From Bradyrhizobium sp. Tv2a-2 (GTDB taxonomy: Bacteria; Pseudomonadota; Alphaproteobacteria; Rhizobiales; Xanthobacteraceae), in NCBI RefSeq assembly GCF_000472425.1, contig NZ_AXAI01000018.1:1-64000 (forward strand): DNA of 64,000 nucleotides, written 5' to 3'. The notes beneath the pieces are model-generated. The model had not been told where the DNA came from. It saw nothing but the letters and a program-made list of their open reading frames with translations, and made no database searches. A program made the translations under genes and the position numbers. Positions 51,013-60,782 of this stretch are shown one piece after another (the first letter of the stretch is position 1; every line of letters begins with the position of its first letter).

Positions 51013-52529
51013 CGTTTTCGATGAGCCCGGGCGACCGACGGCTCGTCCGCAATACGGCTCTCACAATACTTGGCTTGACCGCGCTGCGGCTTGTCGCTGC
51101 GGCGTGGACACCGCTGACCTTCGACGAAGCCTATTATTGGCTATGGTCCAAGCATCTCGCCGGCGGCTATTACGACCATCCGCCGATGGTCGCGCTCGTC
51201 ATCCGCGCCGGCACCATGATCGCCGGCGACACCGAGCTCGGCGTGCGGCTGGTCTCGGTGCTGCTGGCGCTGCCGATGAGCTATTGGCTGTTTCGCACCG
51301 CCTCCGTCCTGTTCGGCGGCATCCGGGTTGCGGCGATCGCGGCACTTCTGATCAATGTCACGCTGATGGCGGCGGTCGGCACCATGATCGTCACGCCCGA
51401 TGCGCCGCTGTTGGTCGCTTCGAGCCTCGTGCTGTTCTGTCTCGCCAAGCTCCTGGAAAGCGGGCGCGGCGCCTGGTGGCTTGCGGTCGGCGCCGCGGTC
51501 GGCGCGGCGCTGTTGTCAAAATACACCGCGTTGTTCTTCGGACCCGCAATTCTCATCTGGCTGCTGGCGACGCCGCAGCAGCGGCGCTGGCTGCTCACGC
51601 CCTGGCCCTATCTCGGCGGGCTGGTCGCCGCCGTACTGTTTCTCCCGGTCATCCTCTGGAACGCCGACCATCAATGGGTCTCCTTCCTCAAGCAGCTCAC
51701 GGGCAGGGCACATTTTGAGGATTTCCGGCCCGCTTATATCGCGGAGCTGATCCCGACCCAGTTCGTCTTTGCGACCCCGTTCGTTTTCATCCTGGGTACG
51801 ATGGGGCTCTATGCCCTGATCCGCTACAAGACCGGCGCCTTGTCGACGCGGGTGCTGATCAGCTCAATGTTCTGGACCATCGCGCTCTATTTCGTCTGGC
51901 ACTCGCTGCATGCGCGGGTCGAGGCGAACTGGTTCGCGCCGGTCTATCCGCCCTTTGTCATTGCAGCGGCGGTGGCGGCGCATCTCGTGCCCTGGGAGCG
52001 CCGCGCTCAGGCGCTCTCCGATTTCTGCCGGCGCTGGGCGGCGCCGGTCGGCGTCGTGATGTTCGCGGGCCTGATCGTGCAGGCCAATACCGGCGTGCTG
52101 ACCGGCTTCAGGCGCGACGCGACTGTACGCAGCGTTGGCGTCGGTTGGCGCGAGCTTGCTGGCCAGATCGAAGCGGTGCGCACGCGCAGCGGCGCCACCT
52201 GCCTGTTGGTGCCCGATTATGGCACCACGAGTTGGTTGACCTTCTATCTACCGCCCGGCACCTGCGTCGTGCAACCGAACCAGCGCATCCGCTGGGTCAA
52301 TATGGGCGAGCCCGATGCGCCGAAGCTTGCGGCTCCCTTGCTTTATGTCGATGAGCTTCGTCCATGGCAATCGCCCTATCTGAAAGAGCATTTCGGGCAG
52401 ATCGAACGGGTCGCCGAACTTCAGCGCAAGCGCGGGTCGCTGGTCATCGAGACCTATGGGCTCGACCTCGTGCGCGAGCCGAAGGGCGATGTGCTCGACC
52501 GCTCACCGCCGCCGGAGCTTGCGCCTTAG
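51009..52529 (+). CDS. ArnT/PMT-type lipid-linked glycosyltransferase (GT39/GT83 like)
   Basis: A 506-residue protein with about ten transmembrane helices. The first loop has the catalytic acidic residues (PLTFDEAYYWLWSKHLAGGY, 20 residues, then YDHPPMVALVIRAG), typical of ArnT-type transferases that move a sugar from undecaprenyl phosphate to lipid A or another surface acceptor. ATGA overlap with the GT2-GtrA gene shows that the two act in sequence. The acceptor and sugar are not evident. Confidence 0.92.
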   Translation: MTFSMSPGDRRLVRNTALTILGLTALRLVAAAWTPLTFDEAYYWLWSKHLAGGYYDHPPMVALVIRAGTMIAGDTELGVRLVSVLLALPMSYWLFRTASVLFGGIRVAAIAALLINVTLMAAVGTMIVTPDAPLLVASSLVLFCLAKLLESGRGAWWLAVGAAVGAALLSKYTALFFGPAILIWLLATPQQRRWLLTPWPYLGGLVAAVLFLPVILWNADHQWVSFLKQLTGRAHFEDFRPAYIAELIPTQFVFATPFVFILGTMGLYALIRYKTGALSTRVLISSMFWTIALYFVWHSLHARVEANWFAPVYPPFVIAAAVAAHLVPWERRAQALSDFCRRWAAPVGVVMFAGLIVQANTGVLTGFRRDATVRSVGVGWRELAGQIEAVRTRSGATCLLVPDYGTTSWLTFYLPPGTCVVQPNQRIRWVNMGEPDAPKLAAPLLYVDELRPWQSPYLKEHFGQIERVAELQRKRGSLVIETYGLDLVREPKGDVLDRSPPPELAP

Positions 52530-52547
52530 GGCAGGCCCTTCGTCGGC

Positions 52548-53360
52548 TCACGCCGCTGAAGGCTGCACCTTGGGTGCGATCTCGGCAAGCGTCCGGTCGC
52601 TTGCATGGATCGCGAGCATGTTGATCTCGACGTCGAACATCTGATAGCCGTGCGCCGTCAGCCATTGCTTGAGGTCGGCAGCATTGGTCTTGATCTTCTC
52701 GATCAGCATGATCGGGTGCGTGCGGTCGATGGTCTCCCTGGCGCCTTCGAGTGCCTCGAGCTCCATGCCTTCGATATCGATCTTGATGAAATCCAGCCGC
52801 GGCAGGTTGAGCTGATCGAGTGCGAGCTTGGGAACGGTCGTCGTGTTCTGCGTGTAGTCGATGGCCTGACCAATGAACTCGTTGCCGCTGCGCTGGCGGA
52901 GTTCAAGGCTGCCGAATGAGCCGGGCACGAGATAGTTGGGCATCGGGATGGTAAGCGTCCCGCTCTCCGATGACACTGCGGCGTTGATTGCGACGGCGTT
53001 GAAGCAGTTGTTGATCGCGATATTCCCGGCCAGCGCGTAGTAGATGCGCTCCTGCGCGTCGATCGAGAGCACCGATCCCCAACCGGTCATGGATTTGGCC
53101 CATTCGATGCTGTGAACGCCGATGTTGGCGCCGCAATCGATCGCTACCACACCGTCGCCGTACAGGCGCCTGCGTGTCGCGAGCAGGTTGACCGCCAGCT
53201 TGACCTCTTCGGGATCGAAATGACCTCTCTCAAGCAGGTTGAGGCCGACGCCGATGCCCCGGTTCGCATCGAGAGCGCGATAGTCGAGCCGGTTGACAAT
53301 CATGGTGCCGTGATCGGTCGAAGCCAACACGAACGCCAGCTTGCGTTCCCCGCGCTGCAT
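52548..53360 (-). CDS. FkbM-family methyltransferase
   Basis: A 270-residue SAM-dependent methyltransferase. The SAM-binding block is VVAIDCGANIGVHSIEWAKS (20 residues); the FkbM-type end motif is FIKIDIEGMELEALEGA. AGGAGA precedes the ATG at 53360. FkbM enzymes O-methylate sugars or secondary metabolites; the convergent glycosyltransferase pair makes methylation of a surface glycan plausible, but this is inference. Confidence 0.9.
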   Translation of the reverse strand: MQRGERKLAFVLASTDHGTMIVNRLDYRALDANRGIGVGLNLLERGHFDPEEVKLAVNLLATRRRLYGDGVVAIDCGANIGVHSIEWAKSMTGWGSVLSIDAQERIYYALAGNIAINNCFNAVAINAAVSSESGTLTIPMPNYLVPGSFGSLELRQRSGNEFIGQAIDYTQNTTTVPKLALDQLNLPRLDFIKIDIEGMELEALEGARETIDRTHPIMLIEKIKTNAADLKQWLTAHGYQMFDVEINMLAIHASDRTLAEIAPKVQPSAA

Positions 53361-53538
53361 GGGATTCTCCTGATGGTCCCGGACAGGTTTGCCCGCCGGC
53401 ACTTTTTCCGAAAACAACGCGGGTACGAATCGTTTCGTCGAGCTTACAGCGGCCTAATGTGGAGCACCATCTCTGCAACCCCACGGAGAGCTGGAGGGAC
53501 CTCGCCGATGGGGGCCACGACGGGGCGTACGCAGTGGC

Positions 53539-53575
53539 GGTACCAAAAAGTACCCTAACGGTACCAAAAGGTACC
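53539..53575. promoter_or_regulatory. Paired GGTACC-A4/5-(G)GTACC repeats, 21 bp apart
   Basis: GGTACCAAAAAGTACC (53539) and GGTACCAAAAGGTACC (53560) are near-identical inverted repeats. Their starts are exactly 21 bases apart, two helical turns, as expected for cooperative binding of a regulator on one DNA face. They lie in the 467-base divergent region between the FkbM gene and the tlde1 gene. Confidence 0.7.
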
Positions 53576-53665
53576 TCGGCGCGTCTCCGCGTTCTGACGG
53601 GGCTTCCGGCCGCATTTTCGCCCGAAAAAGCCGCTGTTTACGGGGTGCCTCACATCCGCCCGGAC

Positions 53666-53681
53666 TTAATCTGCATTTAAC
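53666..53681 (+). promoter_or_regulatory. CtrA-type box TTAA-N7-TTAAC
   Basis: TTAATCTGCATTTAAC matches the full CtrA consensus TTAA-N7-TTAAC, rare by chance in DNA this rich in G+C. A further TTAA half-site follows at 53693. It is 147-162 bases before the favoured tlde1 start codon, so cell-cycle control of that gene is a reasonable inference. Confidence 0.7.
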
Positions 53682-53827
53682 TAAAAGTGGCCTTAATGAC
53701 GCTCTGCGCCTCTGCGACATGCTGTGCCGATGACCAGTCTATCGGCGAAGTATCGAGCGAAACGAGCTGGACGGCTTCGGGCGCCTGGTGGGTCAGTAAG
53801 AGTAGTGTAGCGTTGGTTAGAGTAGCT

Positions 53828-54940
53828 GTGGCGGTGCGCAACCGTCAGACATCGTCGGGGAAAGCTGGCTTTGTGAGCGGGGCTGCGATCGCATGCCTCG
53901 TGCTCGGCTGCAGCTGGACCGTCTACACCAACATCATTTCCGCTAGCGTCTATCCGACGCTGGGCAGCGCGGGCTATGACGAGCCTGTGGTGAAATCGGC
54001 GCCTGGAGTTGCCGGACGCAGCGCCGCGCAGGCCGTGAAAGACGCGTTTGCCGCGCTGCCGGCGATTGCCGAGCGCGCGAAGACCGGGACGGTCGCCGCA
54101 CTCACGCCGGATCAGTTCAACGATCGTTTTGCGGCATCTGAGCCGACCGGCGTTGCCTCGCGCGCGGCGGAAGCTGCGCCGCCGCCGGAGGCTCCGAAGG
54201 TTGCGGCAATATCCAGGCCCGCGGACGCGCCGAAACTCGCCGAGGCCGCCAAGCCGAAGGAGGCCGCCTCACGGCAGCCGCCGGCGCAGGTCGCGATGAA
54301 CGTGCCGCCGCCGCCAGTTCCGCGTCCGGTCGAGACCAAGCCCGCTGAGCGGTCGAGCGGCGCCTCGCTGCATGACATGGCCGAGCGCGCCAAGATCGCG
54401 ATGATGTCGCTTACCTCGCGGTCGAGCATTGTCGACAAGCTCTGGGGCAAGCGCGCCTCGCAAGGCGCGCTGCTTGCCTATGCCTCGGCCGACGCCAGCG
54501 TGACCGACTCCATTGGGCACGAGCAGAACCCGATGCATGGCGGCTCGCCGCCTTACGATCGCTCGACGGCGGTCTACGATATTTCGGCGCATATGGTGTA
54601 CCTGCCCGACGGCAGCAAACTCGAAGCGCATTCCGGCCTCGGCTCCAAGCTCGACGATCCGGGCTCGGCGGCGATCCGCATGCGCGGCGTGACGCCGCCG
54701 CACATCTATGAGCTGAAGCCGCGCGAAGCGCTGTTCCACGGCGTGCCCGCGCTGCGGCTCAATCCGATCGGCGGCGAGAACGCAATCTACGGCCGCGAGG
54801 GCCTGCTCGCACACACCTACATGCTCGGGCCCAACGGCGATTCCAACGGCTGCGTCTCCTTCCGCGACTACTACGCTTTTCTGAACGCCTATCGCAACAT
54901 GGGCATCAGGAAGCTCGCGGTGGTGGCGCGGGTCGAGTAA
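53828..54940 (+). CDS. tlde1/DUF2778 domain envelope protein (L,D-transpeptidase-like)
   Basis: About 370 residues. A transmembrane anchor (GAAIACLVLGCSWTVYTNII, 20 residues) is followed by a Pro/Ala-rich periplasmic spacer of about 170 residues. The C-terminal DUF2778/tlde1 domain (about 235-370) has the catalytic His region LLAHTYMLGPNGDSNGCVSF with the Cys of SNGC. tlde1 proteins act on peptidoglycan peptides as L,D-transpeptidases or carboxypeptidases; some are type VI toxins, but no T6SS or immunity gene is near. The start is uncertain: GTG at 53828 or 53834, and the frame is open to 53687. Confidence 0.85.
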   Translation: MAVRNRQTSSGKAGFVSGAAIACLVLGCSWTVYTNIISASVYPTLGSAGYDEPVVKSAPGVAGRSAAQAVKDAFAALPAIAERAKTGTVAALTPDQFNDRFAASEPTGVASRAAEAAPPPEAPKVAAISRPADAPKLAEAAKPKEAASRQPPAQVAMNVPPPPVPRPVETKPAERSSGASLHDMAERAKIAMMSLTSRSSIVDKLWGKRASQGALLAYASADASVTDSIGHEQNPMHGGSPPYDRSTAVYDISAHMVYLPDGSKLEAHSGLGSKLDDPGSAAIRMRGVTPPHIYELKPREALFHGVPALRLNPIGGENAIYGREGLLAHTYMLGPNGDSNGCVSFRDYYAFLNAYRNMGIRKLAVVARVE

Positions 54941-54957
54941 GCCCGGTCGGGTGACCC

Positions 54958-55587
54958 TCAGACCGCCATCGTCTTGCGCAACGCCATTTCTGTCTCGATC
55001 GCGGCCTTGACCTGCGGTCTCGTCTGTATGCGCGCGAGATACTCGACCAGGGATGGCCAGTTACTGACCTCGACGCCGGCGCGGCGAAACAGCAGCAGTG
55101 CCCAGGCGAGGTGGGCATCCGCGACGGTGAAACGGTCGCCGACCAGGTAATCCCGGTTGGCCAAGTGATCGGCGGCGATCGAAACGCTTTTGCCGATCCG
55201 CTCGCGCGCTGCGGCCTTCGATGCGTCGTCCTTGTACCAGAAGGTCGGAAACAGAAACGCCTTGTGGATCTCGCTGCCGGTAAAGCTCAGCCATTCCTGC
55301 AGGCGGCAGCGGTCGAGGTGACCCGGCGGCGGTGCAAGACCTGCTTCGGGCTTCAAGTCGGCGATATATTGGAGCACGGCCGCACTTTCGGTGAGCCGCT
55401 CGCCGTTCGCGAGCTGCAGCACCGGCACCGCGCCCTTGGACGATATCTCGCAAAAATCACCGCCGTCCTCGATCACCTTCTTGGTCCAGATATTGACGAG
55501 ATGATAGCGCGCCTCGATGCCGGCTTCCATCAGCGCGATGCGGCTCGCCAGCGAACAGGCCATCGGGAAGAAATAGAGCTGCAGCAT
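54958..55587 (-). CDS. Glutathione S-transferase family protein
   Basis: A 209-residue cytoplasmic protein. The thioredoxin-like N-terminal domain starts LQLYFFPMACSLASRIALME (20 residues) with the Ser/Cys region of beta-class GSTs, and has GAVPVLQLANGERLTESAAV (20 residues) for glutathione binding. The helical C-terminal domain contains YLVGDRFTVADAHLAWALLL (20 residues). Probable roles are detoxification or reductive steps. It is 18 bases downstream of the isochorismatase-like gene and likely co-transcribed. Confidence 0.93.
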   Translation of the reverse strand: MLQLYFFPMACSLASRIALMEAGIEARYHLVNIWTKKVIEDGGDFCEISSKGAVPVLQLANGERLTESAAVLQYIADLKPEAGLAPPPGHLDRCRLQEWLSFTGSEIHKAFLFPTFWYKDDASKAAARERIGKSVSIAADHLANRDYLVGDRFTVADAHLAWALLLFRRAGVEVSNWPSLVEYLARIQTRPQVKAAIETEMALRKTMAV

Positions 55588-55605
55588 ATCGTCGTCTCCG
55601 CTTGA

Positions 55606-56199
55606 TCAGGAGAGTGCGCCGTCGCGTGCGATGATGGCAAAGCGATCGGCGAGTTCGGCCAGCGCGACCTCATGGACGACCGAAGCATCAATCGCGCCGC
55701 CGCGGCCGTCGGGCAGATCGCGCGTAGCGCAGCTCTCGGCGTCGATGGTGACGCGAAGTCCGAGATCGAGTGCGGCCCGTGCGGTGGACGAAACGCACAT
55801 ATGGGTCATCATGCCCGCGAGTACGACGTTGTTGCGGCCGGTAGTGGCAAGGCGAGCCTGCAGGTCGGTGCCAGCAAAAGCGTTCGGCAGGGCCTTCTCG
55901 ATCACGGCTTCCGTGCGGCGCGGCGCCAAAGGCTCGACGATCGTGCCGCGCTCGGCGGTGCGGTCGAACAGTCCGCCGGGCTTGCCTTTGTGTGCGATGT
56001 GGAAGATCGCCGCACCTTCCTGGCGCGCCCGCGCCAGCAGGCGCGATGCGCTGGCGATCGCCGCGTCCGCGCCGGGCAGCGCCAGCGGGCCCGTGCGGTA
56101 TTCGTTCTGCAGGTCGATTAGCACGAGGCAGGATTGGCCAAGGCTCGGCAAACTGAGGTCGGCGCCGGCGAGTTGGAGCAGGGTCTTTGGAGCGGTCAT
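55606..56199 (-). CDS. Isochorismatase-like cysteine hydrolase
   Basis: A 197-residue hydrolase with the triad of the family: Asp in SCLVLIDLQNEY, Lys in AVIEKALPNAF, and Cys in LAGMMTHMCVSSTARAALDL (20 residues). The start at 56199 gives MTAPKTLLQL. Members hydrolyse isochorismate, nicotinamide or related amides. It is divergent from a LysR gene, with 128 bases between that carry an inverted repeat, so that LysR protein probably controls it. Confidence 0.92.
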   Translation of the reverse strand: MTAPKTLLQLAGADLSLPSLGQSCLVLIDLQNEYRTGPLALPGADAAIASASRLLARARQEGAAIFHIAHKGKPGGLFDRTAERGTIVEPLAPRRTEAVIEKALPNAFAGTDLQARLATTGRNNVVLAGMMTHMCVSSTARAALDLGLRVTIDAESCATRDLPDGRGGAIDASVVHEVALAELADRFAIIARDGALS

Positions 56200-56270
56200 G
56201 AGAATAGCTTTCGCGGATGGAGTGGCTTGACCAGGATAGCGCCGTTTGTGGCTGCCATTATGCAGGAATA

Positions 56271-56289
56271 TTGCAGCATATGGCTGCAA
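56271..56289. promoter_or_regulatory. LysR-type operator TTGCAGC-N5-GCTGCAA
   Basis: TTGCAGCATATGGCTGCAA has perfect 7-bp arms and fits the T-N11-A form of LysR sites. Extra copies of TGCAGG flank it at 56261 and 56293, giving a spread array as LysR proteins often bind. It lies in the divergent gap of lysR and the isochorismatase-like gene. Confidence 0.75.
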
Positions 56290-56327
56290 GATTGCAGGCC
56301 GCCCCGACCGGTGCTAGCGTTCGTCCC

Positions 56328-57170
56328 ATGAACTGGGACGATCTCCGCATCATCGCCGCCGTGAGAGACGAGGGCACTTATGCCGGCGCCGGCGCGCGAT
56401 TGCGGATTGACGAGACCACCGTGGGACGCAGGCTATCGCGCGTCGAGCGCGCGCTCAATCTGCGGCTGTTCGATTCCGTCGACGGTGTGCGCCGGCCGAC
56501 CCGGCAATGCGAAACGATCCTCAGCCATATCCAGGCGATGGCGCGTCATGTCGCCGACATCGAACGGACCGGCGAGAGCCTGCCGGGCCTGATAGGTCGC
56601 TTTCGCATTGCCTCGACCAATGCTGTTGCGGAGGAACTCATCGCGCCGCGCACGGGCGAACTGCTGGTGCGATATCCGGGCCTTTCCCTGCAATTCCTGA
56701 CATCGAGCGAGAATGTGAAATTCTCGCGGGGGCACGCCGATTTCGCCATCCGCCTGAAAAAACCTGAGAAGGGCGACTTCACCATCGTGAAGCTCGGCGA
56801 GTTCAGGCTGTTTCTCATCGAGCCGGCATTCGAAAGCGAAGTGAAGCCGGTTATCTGCGCTTATCCGGATGAGCTCGGAGCAATACCTGAGTCGGTATTT
56901 CTGAAAGCGAAGGGCCTGCAGGCACAGGCACGCTGCGTGGCCGACAATGTTCGCGTCATAAGGAGGCTCTTGAAATCGTATCAGGCAGTCGGCGTGCTGC
57001 CGGAATATTTCTGCGGTGAGTTGCTATCCGACCGCAGGCTGCGCGCGACGCTGCTCCCACGCCGACGTGACGTGTGGCTCCTGGTGCAAAATCATCTCAA
57101 GCGCGATCCGGCCGCGCGCGTCGTGATCGACTGGATCAGGGATGCATTTGCGGAGTTTGCGAGAGAGTAG
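56328..57170 (+). CDS. LysR-family transcriptional regulator
   Basis: A 280-residue regulator. The N-terminal helix-turn-helix has MNWDDLRIIAAVRDEGTYAG (20 residues), ARLRIDETTVGRRLSRVERA (20 residues) and LRLFD. The effector domain follows. The ATG at 56328 gives the standard LysR N-terminus; the frame upstream is not coding. The inverted repeat in front and the divergent hydrolase indicate control of that hydrolase and of the GST gene. Confidence 0.93.
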   Translation: MNWDDLRIIAAVRDEGTYAGAGARLRIDETTVGRRLSRVERALNLRLFDSVDGVRRPTRQCETILSHIQAMARHVADIERTGESLPGLIGRFRIASTNAVAEELIAPRTGELLVRYPGLSLQFLTSSENVKFSRGHADFAIRLKKPEKGDFTIVKLGEFRLFLIEPAFESEVKPVICAYPDELGAIPESVFLKAKGLQAQARCVADNVRVIRRLLKSYQAVGVLPEYFCGELLSDRRLRATLLPRRRDVWLLVQNHLKRDPAARVVIDWIRDAFAEFARE

Positions 57171-57224
57171 GATGGTCCAACGCGGTGCTCGGGATGCGAC
57201 AGGTGTAGCCTCGAACAGCGAACA

Positions 57225-57252
57225 AAAACCCCGGCATTGCTGCCGGGGTTTT
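57225..57252. terminator. Bidirectional terminator between lysR and groL
   Basis: AAAACCCCGGCA and TGCCGGGGTTTT flank a TTGC loop. The A/T ends give a T-run on both strands, so it can end both the lysR transcript and the convergent groESL transcript. Confidence 0.9.
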
Positions 57253-57283
57253 GCATTCCTTGGTCTTGCCTTGAGCGACGGAC

Positions 57284-58924
<1,641 letters not shown>

Positions 58925-59009
58925 TTCTGGTTTCCCTGAGTGTTGAGATTTCACCCGTTGAAGGAGGCGCCTTGCAGGCGCTCCTCAGGGTGAGCGTTGC
59001 AGGCAGCGG

Positions 59010-59327
59010 TTAGGCGGCCTTCTTCTTGGCGCCGCCGGCGTCGGTGAGAACGCCCATGATGTCGCTTTCCTTCATGATCAGGAGTTCCTGACCATCGATC
59101 TTGACTTCCGTGCCCGACCATTTGCCGAACAGCACGCGGTCACCGACCTGGATGTCGATCGGGATCAGCTTGCCGCTCTCGTCGCGGCCGCCAGGGCCAA
59201 CGGCGATCACTTCGCCCTGGGAGGGCTTTTCCTTGGCCGAGTCGGGAATGATGATGCCGCCAGCGGTCTTCTCTTCGGCGTCGATGCGCTTGACCACGAC
59301 GCGGTCGTGAAGCGGACGGAATTTCAT
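59010..59327 (-). CDS. groS: Co-chaperonin GroES
   Basis: A 105-residue lid subunit: FRPLHDRVVVKRIDAEEKTA (20 residues), the mobile loop AGGIIIPDSAKEKPSQGEVI (20 residues) and VGDRVLFGKWSGTEVKIDG. AGGAGG lies seven bases before the ATG. It heads the groESL operon, with promoter and CIRCE element upstream. Confidence 0.98.
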   Translation of the reverse strand: MKFRPLHDRVVVKRIDAEEKTAGGIIIPDSAKEKPSQGEVIAVGPGGRDESGKLIPIDIQVGDRVLFGKWSGTEVKIDGQELLIMKESDIMGVLTDAGGAKKKAA

Positions 59328-59371
59328 GCAGTCCTCCTAAGATACTGAAGATGTTAGTGAGTTCCCGGATA

Positions 59372-59398
59372 TTGGCAGTCCCGCACCATGAGTGCCAG
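59372..59398 (-). promoter_or_regulatory. CIRCE element (HrcA operator)
   Basis: TTGGCAGTC-N9-GAGTGCCAG, read on the plus strand, matches CIRCE (TTAGCACTC-N9-GAGTGCTAA) with the right spacing. It lies in the untranslated leader of groES, about 8-34 bases after the predicted transcription start. HrcA repression is expected. Confidence 0.88.
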
Positions 59399-59411
59399 CA
59401 CGGGCCGGCTG

Positions 59412-59440
59412 GAGATAGGCGGGAAATTTGGCGCGGGCAA
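59412..59440 (-). promoter_or_regulatory. groESL promoter
   Basis: On the minus strand TTGCCC (59440-59435), a 17-base spacer and TATCTC (59417-59412). Transcription would start near 59405, just before the CIRCE element. The rest of the 59441-59711 gap contains A/T-rich sequence (TTAATCATCATTAATC) but no gene. Confidence 0.6.
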
Positions 59441-59711
59441 GGGCTTTTAGCGAAAAAACTGGCACTCGGGAGTGGCCTCTGCCAAAATTTTTAATCATCA
59501 TTAATCGGCGGCCCGGAAGCGGAACCCGATATTAGCACCTGCGGTAAGCTGCTGCTAACGTGGGAAATTTCAACAACTCGTTAAACATTTAGGCTTGTGA
59601 TGGGTTGGATTCGTGCGTCACATTTCTCTCATGTGAGCGCATCTCGACCGGGTGGCTCGTGAAGAGTGAGTCGCCATCCCAAGACAATGCGCTCCAGCAA
59701 TGGAGGTTGGC

Positions 59712-59999
59712 ATGGTTTCGCGGGTTGGGCGTGTTTCCGACGACTTTCGGAAGCAGGTGATGGGATACGGGCTGACGACGGCGCAGATCCTCTATCGGAT
59801 GCCGGATCATCCGTCGCTGCTGCAGACCTATGTCTGGCAGAACTACGACCTGTTTCCGAAATTCCCGGCGCTGCAGGATTTCCTCGCCTTCTGGCAGGAA
59901 AAGCTGGAAGGCCCGTTGTTCTCGGTCACCGTGGCGCATTCCAGGCTGATCAAGCCGGCTGAGCTCCGCGCCGTCGACGGTGTGTTCAGGTTGCATTGA
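59712..59999 (+). CDS. usg: Usg family protein
   Basis: A 95-residue cytoplasmic protein matching the alphaproteobacterial Usg family: DFRKQVMGYGLTTAQILYRM (20 residues), PDHPSLLQTYVWQNYDLFPK (20 residues) and LQDFLAFWQEKLEG. GGAGG lies six bases before the ATG at 59712. It is short, highly conserved and of unknown function. The A/T-rich region upstream is the groESL/usg divergent control region. Confidence 0.9.
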   Translation: MVSRVGRVSDDFRKQVMGYGLTTAQILYRMPDHPSLLQTYVWQNYDLFPKFPALQDFLAFWQEKLEGPLFSVTVAHSRLIKPAELRAVDGVFRLH

Positions 60000-60066
60000 C
60001 TTTGCGCGATCGGCAAAGCCACGATTCGTGTTAGCCTGTCTTGTTCGGACGAACAGGGAGGAACGC

Positions 60067-60624
60067 ATGGCCAAGAAGAAAGCCGCATCACGACCGGCTG
60101 CACGGGCTGCCGTTACCAAGAAGTGGACCGGCCGGCACGGTGCTGCCAAGTCATCAAGCAAGTCATCAGGCAAGTCATCAAGCCGCAAGACCATCAAATC
60201 CAAAGCGCGCAGCGTGCCTGCAAAGAGTCGCAGCAAGCCGAAGCAACGCATTGCCGTAAGTCATCATCGCGAGGAGGATTTCAAGGCCGACGGGCTGCGG
60301 GCCTACGCGAAATACCGCGATTTGGGAATCGCAGACGCCACCAGCGGCCTCGCGCGGGCACATGTGATCCGCTTCAGCGGACCCTGCAATCCGGAGGAGG
60401 TGTCGAAGCTGCATTTCCATGCGGTCGACTTCCAGATGGTCTACGTGCTCAAGGGTTGGGTGAAGACCTACCTGGAAGGGCAGGGCGAGACCTTGATGCA
60501 GCAAGGCAGCTCCTGGACCCAGCCGCCGAAGATCAAGCACATGATCCTGGACTATTCCGACGATGCGGAAGTGCTGGAGATCATCCTGCCGGCGGATTTC
60601 AAGACGGTCGAGCTGACAGCGTGA
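60067..60624 (+). CDS. Cupin protein with Lys/Ser-rich N-terminal tail
   Basis: A 185-residue protein. Residues 1-65 are a basic low-complexity tail with the triplet repeat KSSSKSSGKSSSRK, coded by three copies of AAGTCATCA(A/G)GC-like units. A cupin domain follows (about 95-185): KLHFHAVDFQMVYVLKGWVK (20 residues) with two metal-type histidines, and GSSWTQPPKIKHMILDYSDD (20 residues). The ATG at 60067 has AGGGAGGA upstream. The tail may bind DNA or RNA, like the one on the DUF72 protein. Confidence 0.85.
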   Translation: MAKKKAASRPAARAAVTKKWTGRHGAAKSSSKSSGKSSSRKTIKSKARSVPAKSRSKPKQRIAVSHHREEDFKADGLRAYAKYRDLGIADATSGLARAHVIRFSGPCNPEEVSKLHFHAVDFQMVYVLKGWVKTYLEGQGETLMQQGSSWTQPPKIKHMILDYSDDAEVLEIILPADFKTVELTA

Positions 60625-60633
60625 GGATGTGGT

Positions 60634-60714
60634 CGTTCCGGGGCGATGCGCAGCATCGGACCTGGAACCTCTGAGATTTTCGGGTTCGGCTCTTTCGAGC
60701 CGCCCCGGAATGAC
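60634..60714. repeat. Dispersed palindromic intergenic repeat
   Basis: It starts CGTTCCGGGGCGATGCGCAG and ends CCGCCCCGGAATGACG. Same family as 32691-32782 and 46878-46977, but with a worn left tip (GTTCC for ATTCC). It lies 10 bases after the cupin stop codon. Confidence 0.8.
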
Positions 60715-60782
60715 GGGATCGGCCCACACTGGCGTTCTCGCGACTTGGCGCATATAATCTCCCACACTTGGTGGTCGCACGA

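Noticed and set aside
53828..54940. Type VI secretion effector
   Set aside because: The tlde1 domain occurs in T6SS toxins, but no immunity gene, VgrG, Hcp or PAAR gene is near, and the protein has its own membrane anchor.
59485..59500. CtrA box TTAATCATCATTAATC upstream of usg
   Set aside because: The spacer between TTAA half-sites is six bases, not seven, so it does not fit the consensus.
60120..60190. CRISPR-like short repeats
   Set aside because: The AAGTCATCA units are in frame inside the cupin gene and code for KSSS repeats; there are no spacers of constant size.
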